A stretch of DNA of 64,000 nucleotides. Source: Poriferisodalis sp965204125. GTDB lineage: Bacteria; Actinomycetota; Acidimicrobiia; Acidimicrobiales; Poriferisodalaceae. The notes below the pieces were generated by a model. It was not told where the DNA came from, made no database searches, and worked only from the letters and a program-made list of their open reading frames with translations. Location of the stretch: positions 2,666,001 through 2,730,000 of the forward strand of contig NZ_OZ241968.1 of the NCBI RefSeq assembly GCF_965204125.1, given 5' to 3'. Each line of letters starts with the position of its first letter. Position 1 is the first letter of the stretch. Made by a program: the position numbers and the translations under genes. Of this stretch, positions 8,597 to 17,431 are shown one piece after another.

Positions 8597-9022
8597 TCAG
8601 CCCGATTCTTCGGCGGGCGCGAACTGCAGCGACGCCGAGTTCATGCAGAACCGGTCACCGGTCGGACGGGGACCGTCCGGGAACACGTGGCCGAGGTGCG
8701 CACCGCAGGCCTTGCACATCACCTCGGTGCGGGTCATGCCGTACGAGCGATCGACCTCAGTGTCCACTGCCTCGCCGGAAACAGGCTGGGTGAAGCTGGG
8801 CCAGCCCGAACCGCTCTCGAACTTCGTCGCTGAGTCGAACAGCTCGGCACCGCACACGATGCAGTGGTACGCGCCGACATCGTGGTTGTCCCATGTCTCG
8901 CCGGTGAACGGACGCTCGGTTCCTGCTTCTTGGGTGACGTGGTACTGCATCGGCGTCAACCGCTCACGCAACTCGGATTCGGTGAACGTGACGGCACGTC
9001 CTGTCTCAGATTGCCCAGCCAT
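8597..9022 (-). CDS. msrB: Peptide-methionine (R)-S-oxide reductase
   Basis: MsrB reduces methionine-R-sulfoxide in proteins. The 141-residue product has the two zinc-binding CxxC pairs (C54/C57 and C103/C106), the GSGWPSF segment (GCGWPSF in many relatives) and the catalytic Cys126 in RFCMNSASL. The second (resolving) Cys of some MsrB enzymes is absent from GSGWP, so regeneration may use another route. The catalytic residue is an ordinary cysteine codon, which matters because this genome appears to use selenocysteine elsewhere. Confidence 0.95.
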   Translation of the reverse strand: MAGQSETGRAVTFTESELRERLTPMQYHVTQEAGTERPFTGETWDNHDVGAYHCIVCGAELFDSATKFESGSGWPSFTQPVSGEAVDTEVDRSYGMTRTEVMCKACGAHLGHVFPDGPRPTGDRFCMNSASLQFAPAEESG

Positions 9023-9054
9023 GTGCACCACGGTAGTGATACGGCTGGCCCCAG

Positions 9055-10122
9055 TTAGGTCGCCCCGGCGGCTTCGGCGTTGACGGCTCGGACGATGTCG
9101 ATCATCGCCGCCAGCGTGTCCAGCCGGGCTGCCGCCGTTGGCCCTTCGGGCTGCAGGCGCAGGACGTCGACCCCGGCGTCCCGGTACGCCCGCACCCGGT
9201 TCGTGACCTGTTCGTAGGTGCCCAGGAAGTTGGTCTCGGTGACGAGCCGGTCCGGGACGCCAGCGGTTGCTGCGGCCCGGTCGCCGTCGAGCCACAGGCG
9301 CTGCACGTGGCGGCACTCTTCGGCGAAGCCCGCCCGGCGGTAGGCGTCGTTGTAGAAGTTGGCCGTAGCCGATCCCATAGCGCCCAGCGTGAACGCGATG
9401 CCCGCTCGCCGCGGCTCGATGAGGGCTTCGAGATCGTCCCCGAACTCGACGGCGCCGCCAGCCTGGCAGGCCACTGAGCCCGGCGGGCGCCCCGCGGCTG
9501 CAGCCCCGTCCAGCACCTGGCCCCAGGTGACCTCGGGCCGGCTCGGCACGAAGCACACGCCGACCCAGCCGTCGGCGGCCTCGCCGGTGTACCGCAACGA
9601 TTTGGGGCCGAGCGTTGCCAGCCAGATCTCGATCGAGTCGTTGGCGGGCTGCGCGAGCCGCAGCGACTTTCCCTGCCCGTCCGGCAGCGGGAGCACATGG
9701 TGGCGGCCGTCGTAGGCGATCTTCTCGCCGGCGAAGGCCTGACGGCAGATGTCGACCGTCTCGCGCAGCCGTCCCAGCGGATCGGCAAATCGCACCCCGT
9801 GCAGTCCCTCGACCACCTGCGGCCCGCTGACGCCGAGCCCCAGGATGAACCGGTCGCCGGTCATGGCAGCCAGCGAGAGCGCGGTCATCGCGGTCATGAC
9901 CGGGGCGCGGGCCGAGATCTGCAAAATGCCTGTGCCGAGCTGGCAGCGTTCGGTCACCGCAGCGAGGTAGGCAAGCGTGCTGACGCCGTCCATGCCCCAT
10001 GCCTCGGCCGACCACAGGATGTCCACGCCGAGACGGTCGGCCTCCTGCAGGAACTCGACCTGTTCGTCCCAGTCGCGCCGCTTGCCCGACGCCGGCCCTC
10101 CGAACCCGATCGCTGTGCGCAC
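9055..10122 (-). CDS. LLM-class F420-dependent oxidoreductase
   Basis: This is a luciferase-like TIM-barrel oxidoreductase of about 355 residues. Features are the RDWDEQVEFLQEADRLGVDILWSAEAWGMD opening, the LGTGILQI strand, GDRFILGLGVSGPQVVEGLHG and the C-terminal GVDVLRL segment, as in actinobacterial F420-dependent enzymes. Substrate unknown. I prefer GTG 10122 (VRTAIGFGG), preceded by an AGGG stretch; an in-frame ATG at 10143 would add seven residues. The small unknown gene upstream on the same strand ends 29 bases away and may be linked. Confidence 0.85.
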   Translation of the reverse strand: MRTAIGFGGPASGKRRDWDEQVEFLQEADRLGVDILWSAEAWGMDGVSTLAYLAAVTERCQLGTGILQISARAPVMTAMTALSLAAMTGDRFILGLGVSGPQVVEGLHGVRFADPLGRLRETVDICRQAFAGEKIAYDGRHHVLPLPDGQGKSLRLAQPANDSIEIWLATLGPKSLRYTGEAADGWVGVCFVPSRPEVTWGQVLDGAAAAGRPPGSVACQAGGAVEFGDDLEALIEPRRAGIAFTLGAMGSATANFYNDAYRRAGFAEECRHVQRLWLDGDRAAATAGVPDRLVTETNFLGTYEQVTNRVRAYRDAGVDVLRLQPEGPTAAARLDTLAAMIDIVRAVNAEAAGAT

Positions 10123-10151
10123 GCCGGGAACCCTAGATCTCACGTGGACGT

Positions 10152-10592
10152 TCAGGCGGGGTGCAGCGTCACCAGCCCGCCGAGCTGGGCGAGGTCCTGC
10201 AGGGCCTGGTCATAGAAGAAGCGCGCCGAGCAGGCGTCACGCGCCCATGCCTCCTCGTCTGACGTCGGGTAGCGCCCGACGGCGCCGATGCTCAGCTCGC
10301 CGGTGGAGGCGGAGCTGATGTTCGTGCGATTGCCCACGAGCAGCTCTTCGAGCGCATCGCTCCGATCGCCCGGCTCGTCGAACACGAACAGCCGGTCGCC
10401 ATCGGTGACGAACGGTGTGACGTAGTAGGTGCGGTCGCCTGCAGGTGTCTCGGTGTCGAGTCGCAGCATGAGCACCCCGTCGAATGGAGCGAACGGGGCA
10501 ATGGGCGCAAGCGGCGCATCGACTGCGTCGCCGGTCTCGGGAGCCACGGCGGGCAGCGTACCGAGCAGCCGAGTATTCACTAGGTTCAGCAT
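10152..10592 (-). CDS. Unknown protein, possibly split-barrel flavin/F420-type
   Basis: I do not recognise this 146-residue protein. The centre reads like the strand-rich core of split-barrel oxidoreductases (LMLRLDTETPAGDRTYYVTPFVTDGDRLFVFDEPGDR), and the adjacent gene is an F420-type oxidoreductase, so a deazaflavin-binding role is possible. That is inference from context and a weak resemblance. The start lies 46 bases from the divergent enoyl-CoA hydratase gene. Confidence 0.5.
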   Translation of the reverse strand: MLNLVNTRLLGTLPAVAPETGDAVDAPLAPIAPFAPFDGVLMLRLDTETPAGDRTYYVTPFVTDGDRLFVFDEPGDRSDALEELLVGNRTNISSASTGELSIGAVGRYPTSDEEAWARDACSARFFYDQALQDLAQLGGLVTLHPA

Positions 10593-10638
10593 GCGACCTG
10601 CCTCGGGGCGGATCGACTCATGCAGGGGGTAACGAGCA

Positions 10639-11499
10639 ATGTCTAGCGAGCAAGCCGGCTACTTGGATACCGAGTACTTCGGATTCGACCAGGCGTTGGG
10701 GTCAGACGGAGTGCTGACCGTGACGTTCAACCGTCCCGAGTCGATGAACGCTTCGAACCACTCGATGAAACGCGACCTGATCGAGCTGGTCACCCAAGTC
10801 CAGATGGACGACGCCGTGCGGGTCGTGGTGTTCACCGGGCAGGGCCGTGCGTTCTGGGCCGGCGACGACCTCGGCGGCTACGAGGCCGAGCGTCCTTCGT
10901 CGATGCCAGAGATCTTCGGAGGGCATCACAACGCTGCAGGCACGTACAACAGCCTTCGGACGATCTCCCAGGCCGTGAACACCGCCGTGCGCCGTCTCGA
11001 CAAGCTGACGGTCGCGGCCATCAACGGTTTCGCTATCCAGACGGGTTTCAGCTTCGCTCTGGCGTGCGATTTCCGGATTGCAGCACGATCGGCTCGCATG
11101 GGATCGGCAACGCTTCGCTTCGGCCTGCTGCCAGACGAGGGCGGCCAGTGGCTGCTGGTGCAGCACCTCGGCGTCGCCCGGGCGACCGATTTCATGATGC
11201 GCAAGCGGATCGTGGATGCCGACACCGCGCACGAGCTCGGGCTGGTGCACGAGGTGGTCGACGACGAAGAGCTTCCTGCTGCGGCCGCCGAGCTCGCGGC
11301 CGAGCTGGCCGACGGTCCACAGGTGGCCATGCGCATGCTCAAGCGGTCGATCCTGCTGGCTGCGGAGATGACGTGGGAACAGTCGCTCGACGAGATCGCC
11401 TCCAAGACGGCGATCACCGATCACTTGCCCGACGCTGCCGAGGGTGTGTCGGCCTTCCTGTCCAAGCGGCAGCCTGAGTTCAACGACTGGCTTCGCTGA
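10639..11499 (+). CDS. Enoyl-CoA hydratase/isomerase family protein
   Basis: This 286-residue crotonase-fold protein begins after a CAGGGGG ribosome site. The oxyanion-hole segments are GQGRAFWAGDDLGGY and the TVAAINGFAIQTGFSFALACDFRIAA block. The usual catalytic Glu pair is not clear, so it could be a hydratase, isomerase or other crotonase. Downstream lies a Rieske oxygenase about 40 bases away on the same strand, suggesting joint expression in breakdown of an aromatic or branched acid. Substrate unknown. Confidence 0.88.
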   Translation: MSSEQAGYLDTEYFGFDQALGSDGVLTVTFNRPESMNASNHSMKRDLIELVTQVQMDDAVRVVVFTGQGRAFWAGDDLGGYEAERPSSMPEIFGGHHNAAGTYNSLRTISQAVNTAVRRLDKLTVAAINGFAIQTGFSFALACDFRIAARSARMGSATLRFGLLPDEGGQWLLVQHLGVARATDFMMRKRIVDADTAHELGLVHEVVDDEELPAAAAELAAELADGPQVAMRMLKRSILLAAEMTWEQSLDEIASKTAITDHLPDAAEGVSAFLSKRQPEFNDWLR

Positions 11500-11539
11500 G
11501 CGCCGTTGCCCGCGCTGCGGGTGGTGGCATACTTCCGCC

Positions 11540-12718
11540 GTGGAGCACGCCGAACAGATCAGCCACATCAAGACGCTGCTCGCACGGCTCGACTCCGGCA
11601 CCAACGTGGATGCCGGCGGCGTGCGCTACAACCCCACGTCCTCCTATACCGACAGCGAGCTCGCACGCATCGAGCGGCGCGAGTTCTTCGACACCCACCC
11701 CCAGATGGTGGGGCTGTCGGGCGACCTGCCCGAGCCCGGCTCGTTCATGACCCAGGACGACCTGGGCACGCCGATGCTGCTGGTGCGGTCGCCCAGCGGC
11801 CGGTTCCGGGCGTTCGTGAATTCCTGCCGTCACCGCGGCGTGGTCATCGAGACCGAGCAGCGCGGGAGCAAGCGCCGGTTCGCCTGCCCATTCCACAACT
11901 GGACCTACGACGCCGACGGCGCGCTGGTCGGCCTGCCCAAGTCTGATCACTTCGGCGAGCTCGACCGCGACGACCTGGGGCTGGTGGAGTTGCCGGCGAC
12001 CGAGCGTCACGGCCTGCTGTGGGTGCACCCGCAGCCCGGCGGCACGCTCGACCCCGATGCGCTGCTGGGCGGCGAGCTCACTGCCGACATCGCCGGGTGG
12101 GACTTCGGCAAGCTGCAGTGGCTGGGCAGTGACACCTACGAGGTGGGCTGCAACTGGAAGCTCGCCATGGACACGTTCGGCGAGACCTACCACTTCCCCG
12201 TGCTGCACTCCGAGACGCTGTCGAACGACTTCTACGGCAACGTGCAGTGCTACGACGAGTTCGGGCGTCATCACCGGCTGATCCTGTGCCGCCGCTCCAT
12301 CGAGGACGCACGCGAGCGGCCGCCGTCGGAGTGGGACATCACCCGGTACGGGCTGCCGGTGTACTGGCTGTTCCCGAACGTGCAGCTGATCCCGTCGCGC
12401 GAGGTGCTGTTCCTGGTGCGGGCATACCCGCATCCGGCCGAGCCCGGCCGTCACACCAGCCAGATCTCCTTCTACCTGCGGCCCGGCGTCGCACGCGACG
12501 ACGCCGAGTTCGACTTCATGGCCGAGGCATCGCGAGCATTCGGCAACGTCATCCGCGACGAGGACTACGTGATGAGCGCCAGCCAGCAGCGTTCAGCCAA
12601 CAGCGGGGCGCTCGAACATGTCGTGTTCGGACGCAACGAGCCCGCGCTGCATCACTTCCACAACACCTACCGGGCCGCGCTGGGCCAGGCACTGCTGCCG
12701 CTGCACCCGACGCCCTGA
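11540..12718 (+). CDS. Rieske-type aromatic ring-hydroxylating oxygenase, alpha subunit
   Basis: This 392-residue protein is the oxygenase component of a Rieske non-haem iron system. The N-terminal [2Fe-2S] centre is C96-x-H98 with C116-x2-H119 (CPFHNW). The catalytic domain holds the mononuclear iron ligands H218 and H223 in ETYHFPVLH. GTG 11540 gives the normal N-terminus; a longer open frame overlaps the hydratase gene and looks like a shadow. No beta subunit or reductase gene is adjacent, so the electron donor must be encoded elsewhere (a lone ferredoxin is at 47093). It meets the aminotransferase gene tail to tail with one base between the stops. Confidence 0.92.
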   Translation: MEHAEQISHIKTLLARLDSGTNVDAGGVRYNPTSSYTDSELARIERREFFDTHPQMVGLSGDLPEPGSFMTQDDLGTPMLLVRSPSGRFRAFVNSCRHRGVVIETEQRGSKRRFACPFHNWTYDADGALVGLPKSDHFGELDRDDLGLVELPATERHGLLWVHPQPGGTLDPDALLGGELTADIAGWDFGKLQWLGSDTYEVGCNWKLAMDTFGETYHFPVLHSETLSNDFYGNVQCYDEFGRHHRLILCRRSIEDARERPPSEWDITRYGLPVYWLFPNVQLIPSREVLFLVRAYPHPAEPGRHTSQISFYLRPGVARDDAEFDFMAEASRAFGNVIRDEDYVMSASQQRSANSGALEHVVFGRNEPALHHFHNTYRAALGQALLPLHPTP

Positions 12719-12719
12719 G

Positions 12720-13802
12720 TCAGGCGTCGACGAGTTCTTCGAGTGCTCCCAGCAGCATCCTGACGTTGCGCATCCGGGCGGTGTGCCCCATGCAGCCGAT
12801 GCGCCACACCTTGCCGGCGACGGATCCGAGTCCGCCGCCCACCTCGATGCCGTAGCGCTCCAACAGCGCACGGCGCCCCGCAGCGTCGTCGAGGCCGTCG
12901 GGCAGCGTGACGGTGGTGAGCTCGGGCAGGCGGTGGCCCTCCTGGGCCCACAGCTCGAAGCCGAGCTCGGGCAGGCGTGCGTGCAATTCGTCGCCGCAGG
13001 CCTGGTGGCGAGCCCAGGCGTTCTGGAGTCCCTCGTCGAGCACGGTGCCGAGGCCGGCGTGCAGCGCATAGAGCATCGAGATCGGCGCGGTGTGGTGATA
13101 GGCGCGGGCGCCCTCGCCCACCACGTACGCCCGGATCATGTTCAGGTCCAGGTACCAGCTTTGGGGCCGTTCGACGAGCGATTCCAGTGCCCGCTCGCTG
13201 ACCGTGAGCGGCGCCAGGCCGGGGGGCACGCCGAGGCACTTCTGCGTGCCGCTGTAGGCGATGTCCACGGCCCAGCCATCGATGTCGACATCGATGCCCC
13301 CCAGCGACGTGACGCAGTCGACGAGCAGCAGCGCTTCCCCCTTGCCCTGGCCGAGCGGCGCGATGTCGTTGCGCACGCCGGTGGACGTCTCCGCATGCAC
13401 GACGGCGATGAGCTTGGGCGACGGGTGGGCGTCGATCAGTCGCTGCGGATCGATGGCACGGCCCCAGTCCTCGTTCACCGCCACGACGTCGGCACCGCAC
13501 CGCGCTGCCACGTCGCACATCCGCGTGCCGAAGACGCCGTTGACGCCGATGACCACCGTGTCGCCGGGTTCGACGAAGTTGCAGAACGCAGCCTCCATGC
13601 CCGCCGAGCCGGTAGCGCTGACGGGGAAGGTCAGCAGGTTCTGGGTCTGCCAGACGGCGCGCAGGCGTTCGTTGATCTCGTCCAGCAGGGCGATGAACTC
13701 GGGATCGAGGTGGCCCAGCACGGGACGTGTGAAGGCTTCGATGACTTCGGGGTAGGGATTGGAGGGTCCCGGCCCCATCAGGATGCGGTCGCTGTGGGTC
13801 AC
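12720..13802 (-). CDS. Class V aminotransferase (serine/alanine-glyoxylate type)
   Basis: This 360-residue PLP-dependent enzyme opens with the family signature LMGPGPSNPYPEV and carries the PLP lysine in SGTQKCLGVPPG. TGSAGMEAAFCNF and VDCVTSLGG are also typical. Relatives move amino groups from serine or alanine to glyoxylate or pyruvate. GTG 13802 directly precedes the conserved N-terminus. It is the last of three minus-strand genes that follow one another closely (acyl-CoA synthetase, dehydrogenase, aminotransferase). Confidence 0.92.
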   Translation of the reverse strand: MTHSDRILMGPGPSNPYPEVIEAFTRPVLGHLDPEFIALLDEINERLRAVWQTQNLLTFPVSATGSAGMEAAFCNFVEPGDTVVIGVNGVFGTRMCDVAARCGADVVAVNEDWGRAIDPQRLIDAHPSPKLIAVVHAETSTGVRNDIAPLGQGKGEALLLVDCVTSLGGIDVDIDGWAVDIAYSGTQKCLGVPPGLAPLTVSERALESLVERPQSWYLDLNMIRAYVVGEGARAYHHTAPISMLYALHAGLGTVLDEGLQNAWARHQACGDELHARLPELGFELWAQEGHRLPELTTVTLPDGLDDAAGRRALLERYGIEVGGGLGSVAGKVWRIGCMGHTARMRNVRMLLGALEELVDA

Positions 13803-13867
13803 GGGCCCGCACGGTACCGGCCGTGCACCGATGACGTTCGAGCGCTGCAGCAGCCGAGCAGATTGCG

Positions 13868-14761
13868 TCAGCGCGATTCGAGGGGCCGCAGCAGGGTGAT
13901 GAGGCTGGAGGTGTCCCAGCGGCCGCCGCCGATCTCCTGAATGCGCTTGTAGAACTGGTCCACGAGGGCGGTGACCGGCAGGGGAGCGCCGTTGCGCTGC
14001 GCTTCCGACAGCACGATGCCGAGGTCTTTGCGCATCCAGTCCACGGCGAAGCCGAAGTCGAACTCGTCGGCCTGCATGGTTGTGCCGCGGTTGGACATCT
14101 GCCACGACCCTGCAGCGCCCTGGGCGATGGTGTCCAGCACGGCGTCGAGATCGAGGCCGGCACGACGACCGAACTCGAGTCCCTCCGACAGTGCTTGGAC
14201 GAGACCGGCAATGCAGATCTGGTTGACCATCTTGGTGAGCTGCCCCGAGCCGGCGGGGCCGATCAGCGTGACCGCCCGCGCATAACAGCCGATGACTGGT
14301 CGCGCCCGTTCGAAGTGCTCGGCAGCGCCGCCGCACATCACGGTGAGCACGCCGTTCTGCGCGCCCGCCTCGCCGCCGGACACCGGTGCGTCCACGAAGC
14401 CGATCCCGTGCTCGGCGCAGGCTGCGGCCAGCTCACGCGCCAGGTCGGCCGAAGCGGTGGTGTGATCGACGAGGATCGAGCCCTCGTCCATTGCGGTGAG
14501 CGCCCCATCGTCGCCGTAGGCCACGGCGCGCACGTCGTCGTCGGCGCCGACGCACATGAACACGATGGCTGCGCCGCGGGCGGCATCCGCGGGCGTTGCA
14601 GCCACCCGACCCTGGTGCTCGCCTGACCACCGCTGTGCGACGCTCGCGGTCCGATTGAAGACAGCCACGCGGTGGCCCGCTGCGGCGAGGTGGCCCGCCA
14701 TGGGGAAACCCATCACGCCGAGCCCGATGAATGCGACGTCAATCGGCACGGCGGACTTCAT
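13868..14761 (-). CDS. NAD(P)-dependent 3-hydroxyisobutyrate dehydrogenase family protein
   Basis: This beta-hydroxyacid dehydrogenase of 297 residues has the Rossmann motif GLGVMG at residues 13-18, the substrate-binding segment DAPVSGGEAGAQNG and the catalytic lysine in GSGQLTKMVNQ. Related enzymes oxidise 3-hydroxyisobutyrate or reduce tartronate semialdehyde. The ATG at 14761 lies inside the end of the acyl-CoA synthetase gene (23-base overlap), which argues for translational coupling. With the glyoxylate-type aminotransferase downstream, a role around glyoxylate or tartronate semialdehyde is possible but unproved. Confidence 0.92.
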   Translation of the reverse strand: MKSAVPIDVAFIGLGVMGFPMAGHLAAAGHRVAVFNRTASVAQRWSGEHQGRVAATPADAARGAAIVFMCVGADDDVRAVAYGDDGALTAMDEGSILVDHTTASADLARELAAACAEHGIGFVDAPVSGGEAGAQNGVLTVMCGGAAEHFERARPVIGCYARAVTLIGPAGSGQLTKMVNQICIAGLVQALSEGLEFGRRAGLDLDAVLDTIAQGAAGSWQMSNRGTTMQADEFDFGFAVDWMRKDLGIVLSEAQRNGAPLPVTALVDQFYKRIQEIGGGRWDTSSLITLLRPLESR

Positions 14762-16262
14762 GGTTCTCGTCGAGCATTGCTCGCACCTCGTGTTTGCGTA
14801 CTTTGCCGAGTGCTGTACGGGGAAGCTGATCGGTCCAGAACACCGCCTTGGGGTGCTTGAAGCGCGCAAGCTGCCCGTCGAACAGGCGCAGGAGCTCAGC
14901 GGCCTCGGTTTCAGCCCTGGGCACTGCGACGATGGCGGGCACTTCGCCCCAGCGCTCATCGGGCACGCCCACCACGGTCGCCTCTGCGACGAGGTCGCTG
15001 CGGGCGAGGATCTCCTCGAGCTCGGCGGGATAGATGTTCTCGCCCCCGGAGATGATCATGTCCTTGCGCCGGTCGTCGATGAAGATCCAGCCCTCGTCGT
15101 CGGCGTGGCCGACATCGCCGGTGCGGAACCACCCGTCGCTGAGCGCTTCAGCAGTGGCCTCGGCGTCACGCCAGTACTCCAGCAGCACGCTCGGCCCACG
15201 CACCCACAGCTCGCCGCGCTCGCGCGGCGCCGCGTCCGCGCCGCCATCGGTCACGATGCGCACTTCGCACATGGTCGAGGGCTTGCCGCACGAACCTGGG
15301 TGGTTTGCTGCTTCGTCGCAGCGCAGGTGCACCGCGATCGGGGCGGTCTCCGTGGATCCGTAGATCTGCCCGACCGGCACACCCCGGTCGAAGAAGGGCC
15401 CGGTGGCAGCCGCCGGCACGGGAGACGATCCGGTCATGATCCCGCGCAGCGATCCGAGGTCGGCGGTGGCGAAGCGCGGATGGGCGGCGACGGCGGTCAG
15501 GGCGGCAGGCACCAGCACGGTCCAGGTCGGCTGCCACTGCTCCACGTCGTCGAGGAACTGTCCGGGGTCGAATGCCCGTTCGATGAGCGCGGCCGCCCCA
15601 CACAGCAGCGCGGGGAGGGTCTGGATGTTCAGCCCGCCGACGTGGAACAGCGGGATCGTGGTGAGCACCCGGTCGCGACTCGTGAGGTCATGGGCGTGGG
15701 TCGAGTTGACGGCGTTCGCGGCCATCGCCGCCTGGTCCAGCACAGCTCCCTTGGGATATCCCGTGGTGCCCGAGGTGTAGGCCAGCAGCACCGGATGGGC
15801 GGGGGTGCCCCGACGCGGCGGGGGAGCGCTTGGGGCAGCGGGGCACTCGGGCTCGTCAGGCAGCACCCGGATCTCGCACCCCGCACCGACCGATCCGGCG
15901 TGTCGCTCGAACGTCGAATCGACCGCCAGCAGGCTGGGCTGTGCGTGTTCGAGGATCCACCGGTGCTCGGGCGGCGCCAGGCGCGAGTTCAGCGGCAGGT
16001 AGATGGCGCCTAGCCAGGAGCATCCGAGCATGAGCCGCAGCGCCGCCGGCCGGTTCGGGCCGAGCCACGCCACACGGTCGCCCTCGCCCACGCCGGCACC
16101 GGCCAGCCAGCCGGCCGTCGCGGCGATCTGGTCTGCGAATGCGCGGTATGTGTGCTCGACGCCTTCGAACGCGACGGCGGTCGCAGACGGCTGCCGGTCG
16201 GCCCACCGCTCGACGCGCGCGGCAAGATCGGCCCCAGCGGACAGTGGTCCGGGATCGCTCAC
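14739..16262 (-). CDS. AMP-dependent acyl-CoA synthetase
   Basis: This 507-residue adenylating enzyme has the P-loop-like motif AYTSGTTGYPKGAV, the core motif YGSTETAP, the GWFRTGDVG segment, the hinge DRRKDMIISGGENIYPAELE and the C-terminal lysine in ALGKVRKHE. It forms an acyl-adenylate and then a CoA thioester; the acid is not evident. The start is GTG 16262. The gene overlaps the dehydrogenase downstream and follows the NicX-like gene by 45 bases, so the four probably form one unit. Confidence 0.93.
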   Translation of the reverse strand: MSDPGPLSAGADLAARVERWADRQPSATAVAFEGVEHTYRAFADQIAATAGWLAGAGVGEGDRVAWLGPNRPAALRLMLGCSWLGAIYLPLNSRLAPPEHRWILEHAQPSLLAVDSTFERHAGSVGAGCEIRVLPDEPECPAAPSAPPPRRGTPAHPVLLAYTSGTTGYPKGAVLDQAAMAANAVNSTHAHDLTSRDRVLTTIPLFHVGGLNIQTLPALLCGAAALIERAFDPGQFLDDVEQWQPTWTVLVPAALTAVAAHPRFATADLGSLRGIMTGSSPVPAAATGPFFDRGVPVGQIYGSTETAPIAVHLRCDEAANHPGSCGKPSTMCEVRIVTDGGADAAPRERGELWVRGPSVLLEYWRDAEATAEALSDGWFRTGDVGHADDEGWIFIDDRRKDMIISGGENIYPAELEEILARSDLVAEATVVGVPDERWGEVPAIVAVPRAETEAAELLRLFDGQLARFKHPKAVFWTDQLPRTALGKVRKHEVRAMLDENHEVRRAD

Positions 16263-16307
16263 GGTGCCTGCAAGATGTCGATGGGTGCCGGTTGCGAGCA
16301 GATCGCG

Positions 16308-17354
16308 TCAGGCCAGGTCGCCCTGCAGGGCGCCGTCGATCACCACGGCCTCGCCGTCGAGGAACACGCTGTGGTTGCGCATGGGCAGGTCGAAGTGCCC
16401 CAGCGTGTGGCGCCCGGCGTGCTCGTTGGCGCCCGTCGAGTAGAGAAAGTTGCCGGCGAACGCTCGCTGCTCGGTGCCGTTGGTCTGGCTCCGGTCGTAC
16501 ATCGACAGGGTGTCCCACCGCGCTCCCGGGTTCATGCCCCAACCCACGTGGCTGGTCGCATACGCCTCGCGGTCGCCCCACGCATCGGTGTAGCTGCGGA
16601 ACAGCGCCGCGTCGGTGCCGACGCCCTCGACGTCGACGACGTAGTCGCCTTCGATTCTCAGCGTGACCGGCGACTCGATGTACCGCTTGAAGGTGAGGTT
16701 CATGTCGCCACGGTCCATCACGATCGTGCCGTTCACGGTGTTGGCCTTGGGGAAGGCCAGGCAGAGCCCGCCCGGCCAGTGGCTGATCGTGCCCGGCCGA
16801 GCGGTGTAGCCCCATCCGCCGCCGCACGGCGCCCCGTCGACGTCGACGACCAGATCGGTGCCCGCTGCCGAGGTGACGTGCATCTGCGAGGCAGCGATCA
16901 GCTTCTTGATGCCGACCTTGACTTTCGGCTCGAGGTCAGGCTCCGGCGAGAGACGCTCGAGGGCTTCGGGGTGCTCATTGGACACCATCAGGATCCGGGT
17001 GCCCTCGCCCAGGATCTTCGGGAGTTCCGGAGCGTGCAGGAGCCCTTCCACCGTGCAGTCGACCACGAAATCCACCGCGCCGAGCGCAGCGAGCACTGCC
17101 GCCGAGCCGGCGATGGCGTCGGACGCGCCCGTCGACCTCACCGGCACCGGCGCCGACTGGCGAGGCGTGGGCACCACGACGTGGACCGGCGGCGTGCCGA
17201 GCCGATCCAGGGCCAACTCGGCCAGGTTCACGTTCACGGCCCTGCTCTGGCTCTCGGACAGGATCGCTGCCGTCTGGGGCGGTTCGACGCCGCACATCTC
17301 GAAGACCGACGAGAAGGCATCGATCCACTTCGCTTCGATTCGCTCGACCAGCAT
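16308..17354 (-). CDS. NicX-like 2,5-dihydroxypyridine 5,6-dioxygenase family protein
   Basis: This 348-residue protein resembles NicX, the Fe(II) extradiol-type enzyme that opens 2,5-dihydroxypyridine in nicotinate breakdown. By recall, the NicX iron ligands are His265, His318 and Asp320. Equivalent residues here are His269 (SHVGWGMNP), His320 and Asp322 (GHFDLPMRN), at nearly the same positions. Other shared stretches are TRILMV, GTISHWPGGL and RAFAGNFLYSTG. The family is related in fold to M29-type aminopeptidases, so some members may not cleave pyridines. The downstream acyl-CoA synthetase, dehydrogenase and aminotransferase genes could process the products, but no other nicotinate genes (nicA, nicC, nicD, nicF) were recognised. 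Confidence 0.8.
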   Translation of the reverse strand: MLVERIEAKWIDAFSSVFEMCGVEPPQTAAILSESQSRAVNVNLAELALDRLGTPPVHVVVPTPRQSAPVPVRSTGASDAIAGSAAVLAALGAVDFVVDCTVEGLLHAPELPKILGEGTRILMVSNEHPEALERLSPEPDLEPKVKVGIKKLIAASQMHVTSAAGTDLVVDVDGAPCGGGWGYTARPGTISHWPGGLCLAFPKANTVNGTIVMDRGDMNLTFKRYIESPVTLRIEGDYVVDVEGVGTDAALFRSYTDAWGDREAYATSHVGWGMNPGARWDTLSMYDRSQTNGTEQRAFAGNFLYSTGANEHAGRHTLGHFDLPMRNHSVFLDGEAVVIDGALQGDLA

Positions 17355-17431
17355 CTGGTCCTCCAGATTCCCGCAGTCTGCTGACTATGCGCCAAGTTAG
17401 AGGCTGTGCGGAGCGCCGCGGCCGCTGGGTG

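Noticed and set aside
8597..9022. Selenocysteine in MsrB
   Set aside because: The catalytic position is an ordinary Cys codon (RFCMNSA) and there is no in-frame TGA before the stop.
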